The position numbers and the translations under genes were made by a program. This document shows positions 1 through 15,000 of a DNA stretch of 64,000 bases, piece after piece. Origin of the DNA: Rhynchopus euleeides (Eukaryota > Euglenozoa > Diplonemea > Diplonemida > Diplonemidae); NCBI GenBank assembly GCA_963210315.1, contig OY723273.1, positions 2,046,001 through 2,110,000 on the forward strand, read 5' to 3'. Each line of letters starts with the position of its first letter. Positions within the stretch are counted from its first letter, which is position 1. The notes beneath the pieces are model-generated. The model saw only the letters and a list, made by a program, of their open reading frames with translations, did no database searches and was not told the DNA's origin.

Positions 1-3000
1 GAGATTGCCCCGATACTTTCCCGCCCCAGGCGAGATTGCCCCGGTACTTTCCCGCCCCAGGCGAGATTGCCCCGATACTTTCCCGCCCCGGGCGAGATTG
101 CCCCGATACTTTCCCGCCCCAGGCGAGATTGCCCCGGTACTTTTCCGCCCCAGGCGAGATTGCCCCGATACTTTCCCGCCCCAGGCGAGATTGCCCCGAT
201 ACTTTCCCGCCCCGGGCGAGATTGCCCCGATACTTTTCCGCCCCAGGCGAGATTGCCCCGGTACTTTCCCGCCCCGGGCGAGATTGCCCCGATACTTTCC
301 CGCCCCAGGCGAGATTGCCCCGGTACTTTCCCGCCCCAGGCGAGATTGCCCCGATACTTTCCCGCCCCGGGCGAGATTGCCCCGATACTTTCCCGCCCCG
401 GGCGAGATTGCCCCGATACTTTCCCGCCCCAGGCGAGATTGCCCCGATACTTTCCCGCCCCGGGCGAGATTGCCCCGATACTTTTCCGCCCCAGGCGAGA
501 TTGCCCCGGTACTTTCCCGCCCCGGGCGAGATTGCCCCGATACTTTCCCGCCCCAGGCGAGATTGCCCCGATACTTTCCCGCCCCGGGCGAGATTGCCCC
601 GGTACTTTCCCGCCCCGGGCGAGATTGCCCCGATACTTTCCCGCCCCAGGCGAGATTGCCCCGATACTTTCCCGCCCCATGCGAGATTGCCCCGATACTT
701 TCCCGCCCCATGCGAGATTGCCCCGATACTTTCCCGCCCCGGGCGAGATTGCCCCGATACTTTCCCGCCCCGGGCGAGATTGCCCCGATACTTTCCCGCC
801 CCAGGCGAGATTGCCCCGATACTTTCCCGCCCCGGGCGAGATTGCCCCGATACTTTCCCGCCCCAGGCGAGATTGCCCCGGTACTTTCCCGCCCCAGGCG
901 AGATTGCCCCGATACTTTCCCGCCCCAGGCGAGATTGCCCCGATACTTTCCCGCCCCGGGCGAGATTGCCCCGATACTTTCCCGCCCCGGGCGAGATTGC
1001 CCCGATACTTTCCCGCCCCAGGCGAGATTGCCCCGATACTTTCCCGCCCCGGGCGAGATTGCCCCGATACTTTTCCGCCCCAGGCGAGATTGCCCCGGTA
1101 CTTTCCCGCCCCGGGCGAGATTGCCCCGATACTTTCCCGCCCCAGGCGAGATTGCCCCGATACTTTCCCGCCCCGGGCGAGATTGCCCCGGTACTTTCCC
1201 GCCCCGGGCGAGATTGCCCCGATACTTTCCCGCCCCAGGCGAGATTGCCCCGATACTTTCCCGCCCCAGGCGAGATTGCCCCGATACTTTTCCGCCCCAG
1301 GCGAGATTGCCCCGGTACTTTCCCGCCCCGGGCGAGATTGCCCCGATACTTTCCCGCCCCAGGCGAGATTGCCCCGGTACTTTCCCGCCCCAGGCGAGAT
1401 TGCCCCGATACTTTCCCGCCCCAGGCGAGATTGCCCCGATACTTTCCCGCCCCGGGCGAGATTGCCCCGATACTTTCCCGCCCCAGGCGAGATTGCCCCG
1501 GTACTTTCCCGCCCCAGGCGAGATTGCCCCGATACTTTCCCGCCCCAGGCGAGATTGCCCCGATACTTTCCCGCCCCGGGCGAGATTGCCCCGATACTTT
1601 TCCGCCCCAGGCGAGATTGCCCCGGTACTTTCCCGCCCCGGGCGAGATTGCCCCGATACTTTCCCGCCCCAGGCGAGATTGCCCCGGTACTTTCCCGCCC
1701 CAGGCGAGATTGCCCCGATACTTTCCCGCCCCGGGCGAGATTGCCCCGATACTTTCCCGCCCCAGGCGAGATTGCCCCGGTACTTTCCCGCCCCAGGCGA
1801 GATTGCCCCGATACTTTCCCGCCCCGGGCGAGATTGCCCCGATACTTTCCCGCCCCAGGCGAGATTGCCCCGGTACTTTTCCGCCCCAGGCGAGATTGCC
1901 CCGATACTTTCCCGCCCCAGGCGAGATTGCCCCGATACTTTCCCGCCCCGGGCGAGATTGCCCCGATACTTTTCCGCCCCAGGCGAGATTGCCCCGGTAC
2001 TTTCCCGCCCCGGGCGAGATTGCCCCGATACTTTCCCGCCCCAGGCGAGATTGCCCCGGTACTTTCCCGCCCCAGGCGAGATTGCCCCGATACTTTCCCG
2101 CCCCGGGCGAGATTGCCCCGATACTTTCCCGCCCCGGGCGAGATTGCCCCGATACTTTCCCGCCCCAGGCGAGATTGCCCCGATACTTTCCCGCCCCGGG
2201 CGAGATTGCCCCGATACTTTTCCGCCCCAGGCGAGATTGCCCCGGTACTTTCCCGCCCCGGGCGAGATTGCCCCGATACTTTCCCGCCCCAGGCGAGATT
2301 GCCCCGATACTTTCCCGCCCCGGGCGAGATTGCCCCGGTACTTTCCCGCCCCGGGCGAGATTGCCCCGATACTTTCCCGCCCCAGGCAAGATTGCCCCGA
2401 TACTTTCCCGCCCCATGCGAGATTGCCCCGATACTTTCCCGCCCCATGCGAGATTGCCCCGATACTTTCCCGCCCCGGGCGAGATTGCCCCGATACTTTC
2501 CCGCCCCGGGCGAGATTGCCCCGATACTTTCCCGCCCCAGGCGAGATTGCCCCGATACTTTCCCGCCCCGGGCGAGATTGCCCCGATACTTTCCCGCCCC
2601 AGGCGAGATTGCCCCGGTACTTTCCCGCCCCAGGCGAGATTGCCCCGATACTTTCCCGCCCCAGGCGAGATTGCCCCGATACTTTCCCGCCCCGGGCGAG
2701 ATTGCCCCGATACTTTCCCGCCCCAGGCGAGATTGCCCCGGTACTTTCCCGCCCCAGGCGAGATTGCCCCGATACTTTCCCGCCCCAGGCGAGATTGCCC
2801 CGATACTTTCCCGCCCCGGGCGAGATTGCCCCGGTACTTTCCCGCCCCGGGCGAGATTGCCCCGATACTTTCCCGCCCCAGGCGAGATTGCCCCGGTACT
2901 TTCCCGCCCCAGGCGAGATTGCCCCGATACTTTCCCGCCCCAGGCGAGATTGCCCCGATACTTTCCCGCCCCGGGCGAGATTGCCCCGATACTTTCCCGC

Positions 3001-6000
3001 CCCGGGCGAGATTGCCCCGATACTTTCCCGCCCCAGGCGAGATTGCCCCGATACTTTCCCGCCCCAGGCGAGATTGCCCCGATACTTTCCCGCCCCGGGC
3101 GAGATTTCCCCGATACTTTCCCGCCCCAGGCGAGATTGCCCCGGTACTTTCCCGCCCCAGGCGAGATTGCCCCGATACTTTCCCGCCCCAGGCGAGATTG
3201 CCCCGATACTTTCCCGCCCCGGGCGAGATTGCCCCGGGACTTTCCCGCCCCGGGCGAGATTGCCCCGATACTTTCCCGCTCCAGGCGAGATTGCCCCGAT
3301 ACTTTCCCGCCCCAGGCGAGATTGCCCCGATACTTTCCCGCCCCGGGCGAGATTGCCCCGGTACTTTCCCGCCCCGGGCGAGATTGCCCCGATACTTTCC
3401 CGCCCCGGGCGAGATTGCCCCGTTACTTTCCCGCCCCGGGCGAGATTGCCCCGATACTTTCCCGCCCCGGGCGAGATTGCCCCGGTACTTTCCCGCCCCG
3501 GGCGAGATTGCCCCGATACTTTCCCGCCCCAGGCGAGATTGCCCCGGTACTTTCCCGCCCCAGGCGAGATTGCCCCGATACTTTCCCGCCCCAGGCGAGA
3601 TTGCCCCGATACTTTCCCGCCCCGGGCGAGATTGCCCCGATACTTTCCCGCCCCGGGCGAGATTGCCCCGATACTTTCCCGCCCCAGGCGAGATTGCCCC
3701 GGTACTTTCCCGCCCCAGGCGAGATTGCCCCGATACTTTCCCGCCCCAGGCGAGATTGCCCCGGTACTTTCCCGCCCCAGGCGAGATTGCCCCGATACTT
3801 TCCCGCCCCGGGCGAGATTTCCCCGATACTTTCCCGCCCCAGGCGAGATTGCCCCGGTACTTTCCCGCCCCAGGCGAGATTGCCCCGATACTTTCCCGCC
3901 CCAGGCGAGATTGCCCCGATACTTTCCCGCCCCGGGCGAGATTGCCCCGGGACTTTCCCGCCCCGGGCGAGATTGCCCCGATACTTTCCCGCTCCAGGCG
4001 AGATTGCCCCGATACTTTCCCGCCCCGGGCGAGATTGCCCCGGTACTTTCCCGCCCCGGGCGAGATTGCCCCGATACTTTCCCGCCCCGGGCGAGATTGC
4101 CCCGTTACTTTCCCGCCCCGGGCGAGATTGCCCCGATACTTTCCCGCCCCGGGCGAGATTGCCCCGGTACTTTCCCGCCCCGGGCGAGATTGCCCCGGTA
4201 CTTTCCCGCCCCAGGCGAGATTGCCCCGATACTTTCCCGCCCCGGGCGAGATTGCCCCGGTACTTTCCCGCCCCAGGCGAGATTGCCCCGATACTTTCCC
4301 GCCCCGGGCGAGATTGCCCCGATACTTTCCCGCCCCAGGCGAGATTGCCCCGATACTTTCCCGCCCCGGGCGAGATTGCCCCGGTACTTTCCCGCCCCAG
4401 GCGAGATTGCCCCGACACTTTCCCGCCCCAGGCGCGATTGCCCCGATACTTTCCCGCCCCAGGCGAGATTGCCCCGATACTTTCCCGCCCCAGGCGAGAT
4501 TGCCCCGGTACTTTCCCGCCCCGGGCGAGATTGCCCCGATACTTTCCCGCCCCAGGCGAGATTGCCCCGGTACTTTCCCGCCCCAGGCGTTATTGCCCCG
4601 ATACTTTCCCGCCCCAGGCGAGATTGCCCCGATACTTTCCCGCCCCGGGCGAGATTGCCCCGATACTTTTCCGCCCCAGGCGAGATTGCCCCGGTACTTT
4701 CCCGCCCCGGGCGAGATTGCCCCGATACTTTCCCGCCCCAGGCGAGATTGCCCCGGTACTTTCCCGCCCCGGGCGAGATTGCCCCGATACTTTCCCGCCC
4801 CAGGCGAGATTGCCCCGATACTTTCCCGCCCCGGGCGAGATTGCCCCGATACTTTCCCGCCCCGGGCGAGATTGCCCCGATACTTTCCCGCCCCAGGCGA
4901 GATTGCCCCGGTACTTTCCCGCCCCAGGCGAGATTGCCCCGATACTTTCCCGCCCCAGGCGAGATTGCCCCGATACTTTCCCGCCCCGGGCGAGATTGCC
5001 CCGATACTTTTCCGCCCCAGGCGAGATTGCCCCGGTACTTTCCCGCCCCAGGCGAGATTGCCCCGATACTTTCCCGCCCCAGGCGAGATTGCCCCGGTAC
5101 TTTCCCGCCCCAGGCGAGATTGCCCCGATACTTTCCCGCCCCGGGCGAGATTGCCCCGATACTTTCCCGCCCCAGGCGAGATTGCCCCGATACTTTCCCG
5201 CCCCGGGCGAGATTGCCCCGATACTTTCCCGCTCCAGGCGAGATTGCCCCGATACTTTCCCGCCCCAGGCGAGATTGCCCCGATACTTTCCCGCCCCAGG
5301 CGAGATTGCCCCGATACTTTCCCGCCCCAGGCGAGATTGCCCCGATACTTTCCCGCCCCGGGCGAGATTGCCCCGGTACTTTCCCGCCCCGGGCGAGATT
5401 GCCCCGATACTTTCCCGCTCCAGGCGAGATTGCCCCGATACTTTCCCGCCCCAGGCGAGATTGCCCCGATACTTTCCCGCCCCGGGCGAGATTGCCCCGG
5501 GACTTTCCCGCCCCGGGCGAGATTGCCCCGATACTTTCCCGCTCCAGGCGAGATTGCCCCGATACTTTCCCGCCCCGGGCGAGATTGCCCCGGTACTTTC
5601 CCGCCCCGGGCGAGATTGCCCCGATACTTTCCCGCCCCGGGCGAGATTGCCCCGTTACTTTCCCGCCCCGGGCGAGATTGCCCCGATACTTTCCCGCCCC
5701 GGGCGAGATTGCCCCGGTACTTTCCCGCCCCGGGCGAGATTGCCCCGATACTTTCCCGCCCCGGGCGAGATTGCCCCGATACTTTCCCGCCCCAGGCGAG
5801 ATTGCCCCGATACTTTCCCGCCCCGGGCGAGATTGCCCCGGTACTTTCCCGCCCCAGGCGAGATTGCCCCGACACTTTCCCGCCCCAGGCGAGATTGCCC
5901 CGATACTTTCCCGCCCCAGGCGAGATTGCCCCGATACTTTCCCGCCCCAGGCGAGATTGCCCCGGTACTTTCCCGCCCCGGGCGAGATTGCCCCGATACT

Positions 6001-9000
6001 TTCCCGCCCCAGGCGAGATTGCCCCGATACTTTCCCGCCCCGGGCGAGATTGCCCCGGTACTTTCCCGCCCCGGGCGAGATTGCCCCGATACTTTCCCGC
6101 CCCAGGCAAGATTGCCCCGATACTTTCCCGCCCCATGCGAGATTGCCCCGATACTTTCCCGCCCCATGCGAGATTGCCCCGATACTTTCCCGCCCCGGGC
6201 GAGATTGCCCCGATACTTTCCCGCCCCGGGCGAGATTGCCCCGATACTTTCCCGCCCCAGGCGAGATTGCCCCGATACTTTCCCGCCCCGGGCGAGATTG
6301 CCCCGATACTTTCCCGCCCCAGGCGAGATTGCCCCGGTACTTTCCCGCCCCAGGCGAGATTGCCCCGATACTTTCCCGCCCCAGGCGAGATTGCCCCGAT
6401 ACTTTCCCGCCCCGGGCGAGATTGCCCCGATACTTTCCCGCCCCAGGCGAGATTGCCCCGGTACTTTCCCGCCCCAGGCGAGATTGCCCCGATACTTTCC
6501 CGCCCCAGGCGAGATTGCCCCGATACTTTCCCGCCCCGGGCGAGATTGCCCCGGTACTTTCCCGCCCCGGGCGAGATTGCCCCGATACTTTCCCGCCCCA
6601 GGCGAGATTGCCCCGGTACTTTCCCGCCCCAGGCGAGATTGCCCCGATACTTTCCCGCCCCAGGCGAGATTGCCCCGATACTTTCCCGCCCCGGGCGAGA
6701 TTGCCCCGATACTTTCCCGCCCCGGGCGAGATTGCCCCGATACTTTCCCGCCCCAGGCGAGATTGCCCCGATACTTTCCCGCCCCAGGCGAGATTGCCCC
6801 GATACTTTCCCGCCCCGGGCGAGATTTCCCCGATACTTTCCCGCCCCAGGCGAGATTGCCCCGGTACTTTCCCGCCCCAGGCGAGATTGCCCCGATACTT
6901 TCCCGCCCCAGGCGAGATTGCCCCGATACTTTCCCGCCCCGGGCGAGATTGCCCCGGGACTTTCCCGCCCCGGGCGAGATTGCCCCGATACTTTCCCGCT
7001 CCAGGCGAGATTGCCCCGATACTTTCCCGCCCCAGGCGAGATTGCCCCGATACTTTCCCGCCCCGGGCGAGATTGCCCCGGTACTTTCCCGCCCCGGGCG
7101 AGATTGCCCCGATACTTTCCCGCCCCGGGCGAGATTGCCCCGTTACTTTCCCGCCCCGGGCGAGATTGCCCCGATACTTTCCCGCCCCGGGCGAGATTGC
7201 CCCGGTACTTTCCCGCCCCGGGCGAGATTGCCCCGATACTTTCCCGCCCCAGGCGAGATTGCCCCGGTACTTTCCCGCCCCAGGCGAGATTGCCCCGATA
7301 CTTTCCCGCCCCAGGCGAGATTGCCCCGATACTTTCCCGCCCCGGGCGAGATTGCCCCGATACTTTCCCGCCCCGGGCGAGATTGCCCCGATACTTTCCC
7401 GCCCCAGGCGAGATTGCCCCGGTACTTTCCCGCCCCAGGCGAGATTGCCCCGATACTTTCCCGCCCCAGGCGAGATTGCCCCGGTACTTTCCCGCCCCAG
7501 GCGAGATTGCCCCGATACTTTCCCGCCCCGGGCGAGATTTCCCCGATACTTTCCCGCCCCAGGCGAGATTGCCCCGGTACTTTCCCGCCCCAGGCGAGAT
7601 TGCCCCGATACTTTCCCGCCCCAGGCGAGATTGCCCCGATACTTTCCCGCCCCGGGCGAGATTGCCCCGGGACTTTCCCGCCCCGGGCGAGATTGCCCCG
7701 ATACTTTCCCGCTCCAGGCGAGATTGCCCCGATACTTTCCCGCCCCGGGCGAGATTGCCCCGGTACTTTCCCGCCCCGGGCGAGATTGCCCCGATACTTT
7801 CCCGCCCCGGGCGAGATTGCCCCGTTACTTTCCCGCCCCGGGCGAGATTGCCCCGATACTTTCCCGCCCCGGGCGAGATTGCCCCGGTACTTTCCCGCCC
7901 CGGGCGAGATTGCCCCGGTACTTTCCCGCCCCAGGCGAGATTGCCCCGATACTTTCCCGCCCCGGGCGAGATTGCCCCGGTACTTTCCCGCCCCAGGCGA
8001 GATTGCCCCGATACTTTCCCGCCCCGGGCGAGATTGCCCCGATACTTTCCCGCCCCAGGCGAGATTGCCCCGATACTTTCCCGCCCCGGGCGAGATTGCC
8101 CCGGTACTTTCCCGCCCCAGGCGAGATTGCCCCGACACTTTCCCGCCCCAGGCGCGATTGCCCCGATACTTTCCCGCCCCAGGCGAGATTGCCCCGATAC
8201 TTTCCCGCCCCAGGCGAGATTGCCCCGGTACTTTCCCGCCCCGGGCGAGATTGCCCCGATACTTTCCCGCCCCAGGCGAGATTGCCCCGGTACTTTCCCG
8301 CCCCAGGCGTTATTGCCCCGATACTTTCCCGCCCCAGGCGAGATTGCCCCGATACTTTCCCGCCCCGGGCGAGATTGCCCCGATACTTTTCCGCCCCAGG
8401 CGAGATTGCCCCGGTACTTTCCCGCCCCGGGCGAGATTGCCCCGATACTTTCCCGCCCCAGGCGAGATTGCCCCGGTACTTTCCCGCCCCGGGCGAGATT
8501 GCCCCGATACTTTCCCGCCCCAGGCGAGATTGCCCCGATACTTTCCCGCCCCGGGCGAGATTGCCCCGATACTTTCCCGCCCCGGGCGAGATTGCCCCGA
8601 TACTTTCCCGCCCCAGGCGAGATTGCCCCGGTACTTTCCCGCCCCAGGCGAGATTGCCCCGATACTTTCCCGCCCCAGGCGAGATTGCCCCGATACTTTC
8701 CCGCCCCGGGCGAGATTGCCCCGATACTTTTCCGCCCCAGGCGAGATTGCCCCGGTACTTTCCCGCCCCAGGCGAGATTGCCCCGATACTTTCCCGCCCC
8801 AGGCGAGATTGCCCCGGTACTTTCCCGCCCCAGGCGAGATTGCCCCGATACTTTCCCGCCCCGGGCGAGATTGCCCCGATACTTTCCCGCCCCAGGCGAG
8901 ATTGCCCCGATACTTTCCCGCCCCGGGCGAGATTGCCCCGATACTTTCCCGCTCCAGGCGAGATTGCCCCGATACTTTCCCGCCCCAGGCGAGATTGCCC

Positions 9001-12000
9001 CGATACTTTCCCGCCCCAGGCGAGATTGCCCCGATACTTTCCCGCCCCAGGCGAGATTGCCCCGATACTTTCCCGCCCCGGGCGAGATTGCCCCGGTACT
9101 TTCCCGCCCCGGGCGAGATTGCCCCGATACTTTCCCGCTCCAGGCGAGATTGCCCCGATACTTTCCCGCCCCAGGCGAGATTGCCCCGATACTTTCCCGC
9201 CCCGGGCGAGATTGCCCCGGGACTTTCCCGCCCCGGGCGAGATTGCCCCGATACTTTCCCGCTCCAGGCGAGATTGCCCCGATACTTTCCCGCCCCGGGC
9301 GAGATTGCCCCGGTACTTTCCCGCCCCGGGCGAGATTGCCCCGATACTTTCCCGCCCCGGGCGAGATTGCCCCGTTACTTTCCCGCCCCGGGCGAGATTG
9401 CCCCGATACTTTCCCGCCCCGGGCGAGATTGCCCCGGTACTTTCCCGCCCCGGGCGAGATTGCCCCGATACTTTCCCGCCCCGGGCGAGATTGCCCCGAT
9501 ACTTTCCCGCCCCAGGCGAGATTGCCCCGATACTTTCCCGCCCCGGGCGAGATTGCCCCGGTACTTTCCCGCCCCAGGCGAGATTGCCCCGACACTTTCC
9601 CGCCCCAGGCGAGATTGCCCCGATACTTTCCCGCCCCAGGCGAGATTGCCCCGATACTTTCCCGCCCCAGGCGAGATTGCCCCGGTACTTTCCCGCCCCG
9701 GGCGAGATTGCCCCGATACTTTCCCGCCCCAGGCGAGATTGCCCCGGTACTTTCCCGCCCCAGGCGTTATTGCCCCGATACTTTCCCGCCCCAGGCGAGA
9801 TTGCCCCGATACTTTCCCGCCCCGGGCGAGATTGCCCCGATACTTTTCCGCCCCAGGCGAGATTGCCCCGGTACTTTCCCGCCCCGGGCGAGATTGCCCC
9901 GATACTTTCCCGCCCCAGGCGAGATTGCCCCGGTACTTTCCCGCCCCAGGCGAGATTGCCCCGATACTTTCCCGCCCCAGGCGAGATTGCCCCGATACTT
10001 TCCCGCCCCGGGCGAGATTGCCCCGATACTTTCCCGCCCCGGGCGAGATTGCCCCGATACTTTCCCGCCCCAGGCGAGATTGCCCCGGTACTTTCCCGCC
10101 CCAGGCGAGATTGCCCCGATACTTTCCCGCCCCAGGCGAGATTGCCCCGATACTTTCCCGCCCCGGGCGAGATTGCCCCGATACTTTCCCGCCCCAGGCG
10201 AGATTGCCCCGGTACTTTCCCGCCCCAGGCGAGATTGCCCCGATACTTTCCCGCCCCAGGCGAGATTGCCCCGATACTTTTCCGCCCCAGGCGAGATTGC
10301 CCCGGTACTTTCCCGCCCCAGGCGAGATTGCCCCGATACTTTCCCGCCCCAGGCGAGATTGCCCCGGTACTTTCCCGCCCCAGGCGAGATTGCCCCGATA
10401 CTTTCCCGCCCCGGGCGAGATTGCCCCGATACTTTCCCGCCCCAGGCGAGATTGCCCCGATACTTTCCCGCCCCGGGCGAGATTGCCCCGGTACTTTCCC
10501 GCCCCGGGCGAGATTGCCCCGATACTTTCCCGCTCCAGGCGAGATTGCCCCGATACTTTCCCGCCCCAGGCGAGATTGCCCCGATACTTTCCCGCCCCAG
10601 GCGAGATTGCCCCGATACTTTCCCGCCCCAGGCGAGATTGCCCCGATACTTTCCCGCCCCGGGCGAGATTGCCCCGGTACTTTCCCGCCCCGGGCGAGAT
10701 TGCCCCGATACTTTCCCGCTCCAGGCGAGATTGCCCCGATACTTTCCCGCCCCAGGCGAGATTGCCCCGATACTTTCCCGCCCCGGGCGAGATTGCCCCG
10801 GTACTTTCCCGCCCCGGGCGAGATTGCCCCGATACTTTCCCGCCCCGGGCGAGATTGCCCCGTTACTTTCCCGCCCCGGGCGAGATTGCCCCGATACTTT
10901 CCCGCCCCGGGCGAGATTGCCCCGATACTTTCCCGCCCCGGGCGAGATTGCCCCGTTACTTTCCCGCCCCGGGCGAGATTGCCCCGATACTTTCCCGCCC
11001 CGGGCGAGATTGCCCCGTTACTTTCCCGCCCCGGGCGAGATTGCCCCGATACTTTCCCGCCCCGGGCGAGATTGCCCCGTTACTTTCCCGCCCCGGGCGA
11101 GATTGCCCCGATACTTTCCCGCCCCGGGCGAGATTGCCCCGATACTTTCCCGCCCCAGGCGAGATTGCCCCGATACTTTCCCGCCCCGGGCGAGATTGCC
11201 CCGGTACTTTCCCGCCCCAGGCGAGATTGCCCCGACACTTTCCCGCCCCAGGCGAGATTGCCCCGATACTTTCCCGCCCCAGGCGAGATTGCCCCGATAC
11301 TTTCCCGCCCCAGGCGAGATTGCCCCGGTACTTTCCCGCCCCGGGCGAGATTGCCCCGATACTTTCCCGCCCCAGGCGAGATTGCCCCGGTACTTTCCCG
11401 CCCCAGGCGAGATTGCCCCGATACTTTCCCGCCCCAGGCGAGATTGCCCCGATACTTTCCCGCCCCGGGCGAGATTGCCCCGATACTTTTCCGCCCCAGG
11501 CGAGATTGCCCCGGTACTTTCCCGCCCCGGGCGAGATTGCCCCGATACTTTCCCGCCCCAGGCGAGATTGCCCCGGTACTTTCCCGCCCCAGGCGAGATT
11601 GCCCCGATACTTTCCCGCCCCGGGCGAGATTGCCCCGATACTTTTCCGCCCCAGGCGAGATTGCCCCGGTACTTTCCCGCCCCGGGCGAGATTGCCCCGA
11701 TACTTTCCCGCCCCAGGCGAGATTGCCCCGATACTTTCCCGCCCCAGGCGAGATTGCCCCGATACTTTCCCGCCCCGGGCGAGATTGCCCCGGTACTTTC
11801 CCGCCCCAGGCGAGATTGCCCCGGTACTTTCCCGCCCCAGGCGAGATTGCCCCGATACTTTCCCGCCCCAGGCGAGATTGCCCCGATACTTTCCCGCCCC
11901 GGGCGAGATTGCCCCGGTACTTTCCCGCCCCGGGCGAGATTGCCCCGATACTTTCCCGCCCCAGGCGAGATTGCCCCGATACTTTCCCGCCCCAGGCGAG

Positions 12001-15000
12001 ATTGCCCCGATACTTTCCCGCCCCAGGCGAGATTGCCCCGATACTTTCCCGCCCCGGGCGAGATTGCCCCGATACTTTTCCGCCCCAGGCGAGATTGCCC
12101 CGGTACTTTCCCGCCCCGGGCGAGATTGCCCCGATACTTTCCCGCCCCAGGCGAGATTGCCCCGATACTTTCCCGCCCCATGCGAGATTGCCCCGATACT
12201 TTCCCGCCCCGGGCGAGATTGCCCCGATACTTTCCCGCCCCGGGCGAGATTGCCCCGATACTTTCCCGCCCCAGGCGAGATTGCCCCGATACTTTTCCGC
12301 CCCAGGCGAGATTGCCCCGGTACTTTCCCGCCCCGGGCGAGATTGCCCCGATACTTTCCCGCCCCAGGCGAGATTGCCCCGGTACTTTCCCGCCCCAGGC
12401 GAGATTGCCCCGATACTTTCCCGCCCCAGGCGAGATTGCCCCGATACTTTCCCGCCCCGGGCGAGATTGCCCCGATACTTTCCCGCCCCGGGCGAGATTG
12501 CCCCGATACTTTCCCGCCCCAGGCGAGATTGCCCCGGTACTTTCCCGCCCCAGGCGAGATTGCCCCGATACTTTCCCGCCCCAGGCGAGATTGCCCCGAT
12601 ACTTTCCCGCCCCGGGCGAGATTGCCCCGAGACTTTTCCGCCCCAGGCGAGATTGCCCCGGTACTTTCCCGCCCCGGGCGAGATTGCCCCGATACTTTCC
12701 CGCCCCAGGCGAGATTGCCCCGGTACTTTCCCGCCCCAGGCGAGATTGCCCCGATACTTTCCCGCCCCGGGCGAGATTGCCCCGATACTTTCCCGCCCCA
12801 GGCGAGATTGCCCCGGTACTTTCCCGCCCCAGGCGAGATTGCCCCGATACTTTCCCGCCCCAGGCGAGATTGCCCCGATACTTTCCCGCCCCGGGCGAGA
12901 TTGCCCCGGTACTTTCCCGCCCCGGGCGAGATTGCCCCGATACTTTCCCGCTCCAGGCGAGATTGCCCCGATACTTTCCCGCCCCAGGCGAGATTGCCCC
13001 GATACTTTCCCGCCCCGGGCGAGATTGCCCCGGTACTTTCCCGCCCCCGGCGAGATTGCCCCGATACTTTCCCGCCCCGGGCGAGATTGCCCCGTTACTT
13101 TCCCGCCCCGGGCGAGATTGCCCCGGTACTTTCCCGCCCCGGGCGAGATTGCCTCGATACTTTCCCGCCCCGGGCGAGATTGCCCCGATACTTTCCCGCC
13201 CCAGGCGAGATTGCCCCGATACTTTCCCGCCCCAGGCGAGATTGCCCCGATACTTTCCCGCCCCAGGCGAGATTGCCCCGGTACTTTCCCGCCCCGGGCG
13301 AGATTGCCCCGATACTTTCACGCCCCGGGCGAGATTGCCCCGATACTTTCCCGCCCCAGGCGAGATTGCCCCGATACTTTCCCGCCCCAGGCGAGATTGC
13401 CCCGATACTTTCCCGCCCCAGGCGAGATTGCCCCGATACTTTCCCGCCCCAGGCGAGATTGCCCCGATACTTTCCCGCCCCGGGCGAGATTGCCCCGATA
13501 CTTTTCCGCCCCAGGCGAGATTGCCCCGGTACTTTCCCGCCCCAGGCGAGATTGCCCCGATACTTTCCCGCCCCGGGCGAGATTGCCCCGATACTTTCCC
13601 GCCCCGGGCGAGATTGCCCCGATACTTTCCCGCCCCAGGCGAGATTGCCCCGATACTTTCCCGCCCCGGGCGAGATTGCCCCGGTACTTTCCCGCCCCAG
13701 GCGAGATTGCCCCGGTACTTTCCCGCCCCAGGCGAGATTGCCCCGATACTTTCCCGCCCCAGGCGAGATTGCCCCGATACTTTCCCGCCCCGGGCGAGAT
13801 TGCCCCGGTACTTTCCCGCCCCGGGCGAGATTGCCCCGATACTTTCCCGCCCCAGGCGAGATTGCCCCGATACTTTCCCGCCCCAGGCGAGATTGCCCCG
13901 ATACTTTCCCGCCCCAGGCGAGATTGCCCCGATACTTTCCCGCCCCGGGCGAGATTGCCCCGATACTTTTCCGCCCCAGGCGAGATTGCCCCGGTACTTT
14001 CCCGCCCCGGGCGAGATTGCCCCGATACTTTCCCGCCCCAGGCGAGATTGCCCCGATACTTTCCCGCCCCATGCGAGATTGCCCCGATACTTTCCCGCCC
14101 CGGGCGAGATTGCCCCGATACTTTCCCGCCCCGGGCGAGATTGCCCCGATACTTTCCCGCCCCAGGCGAGATTGCCCCGATACTTTTCCGCCCCAGGCGA
14201 GATTGCCCCGGTACTTTCCCGCCCCGGGCGAGATTGCCCCGATACTTTCCCGCCCCAGGCGAGATTGCCCCGGTACTTTCCCGCCCCAGGCGAGATTGCC
14301 CCGATACTTTCCCGCCCCAGGCGAGATTGCCCCGATACTTTCCCGCCCCGGGCGAGATTGCCCCGATACTTTCCCGCCCCGGGCGAGATTGCCCCGATAC
14401 TTTCCCGCCCCAGGCGAGATTGCCCCGGTACTTTCCCGCCCCAGGCGAGATTGCCCCGATACTTTCCCGCCCCAGGCGAGATTGCCCCGATACTTTCCCG
14501 CCCCGGGCGAGATTGCCCCGATACTTTTCCGCCCCAGGCGAGATTGCCCCGGTACTTTCCCGCCCCGGGCGAGATTGCCCCGATACTTTCCCGCCCCAGG
14601 CGAGATTGCCCCGGTACTTTCCCGCCCCAGGCGAGATTGCCCCGATACTTTCCCGCCCCGGGCGAGATTGCCCCGATACTTTCCCGCCCCAGGCGAGATT
14701 GCCCCGGTACTTTCCCGCCCCAGGCGAGATTGCCCCGATACTTTCCCGCCCCAGGCGAGATTGCCCCGATACTTTCCCGCCCCGGGCGAGATTGCCCCGG
14801 TACTTTCCCGCCCCGGGCGAGATTGCCCCGATACTTTCCCGCTCCAGGCGAGATTGCCCCGATACTTTCCCGCCCCAGGCGAGATTGCCCCGATACTTTC
14901 CCGCCCCGGGCGAGATTGCCCCGGTACTTTCCCGCCCCGGGCGAGATTGCCCCGATACTTTCCCGCCCCGGGCGAGATTGCCCCGGTACTTTCCCGCCCC

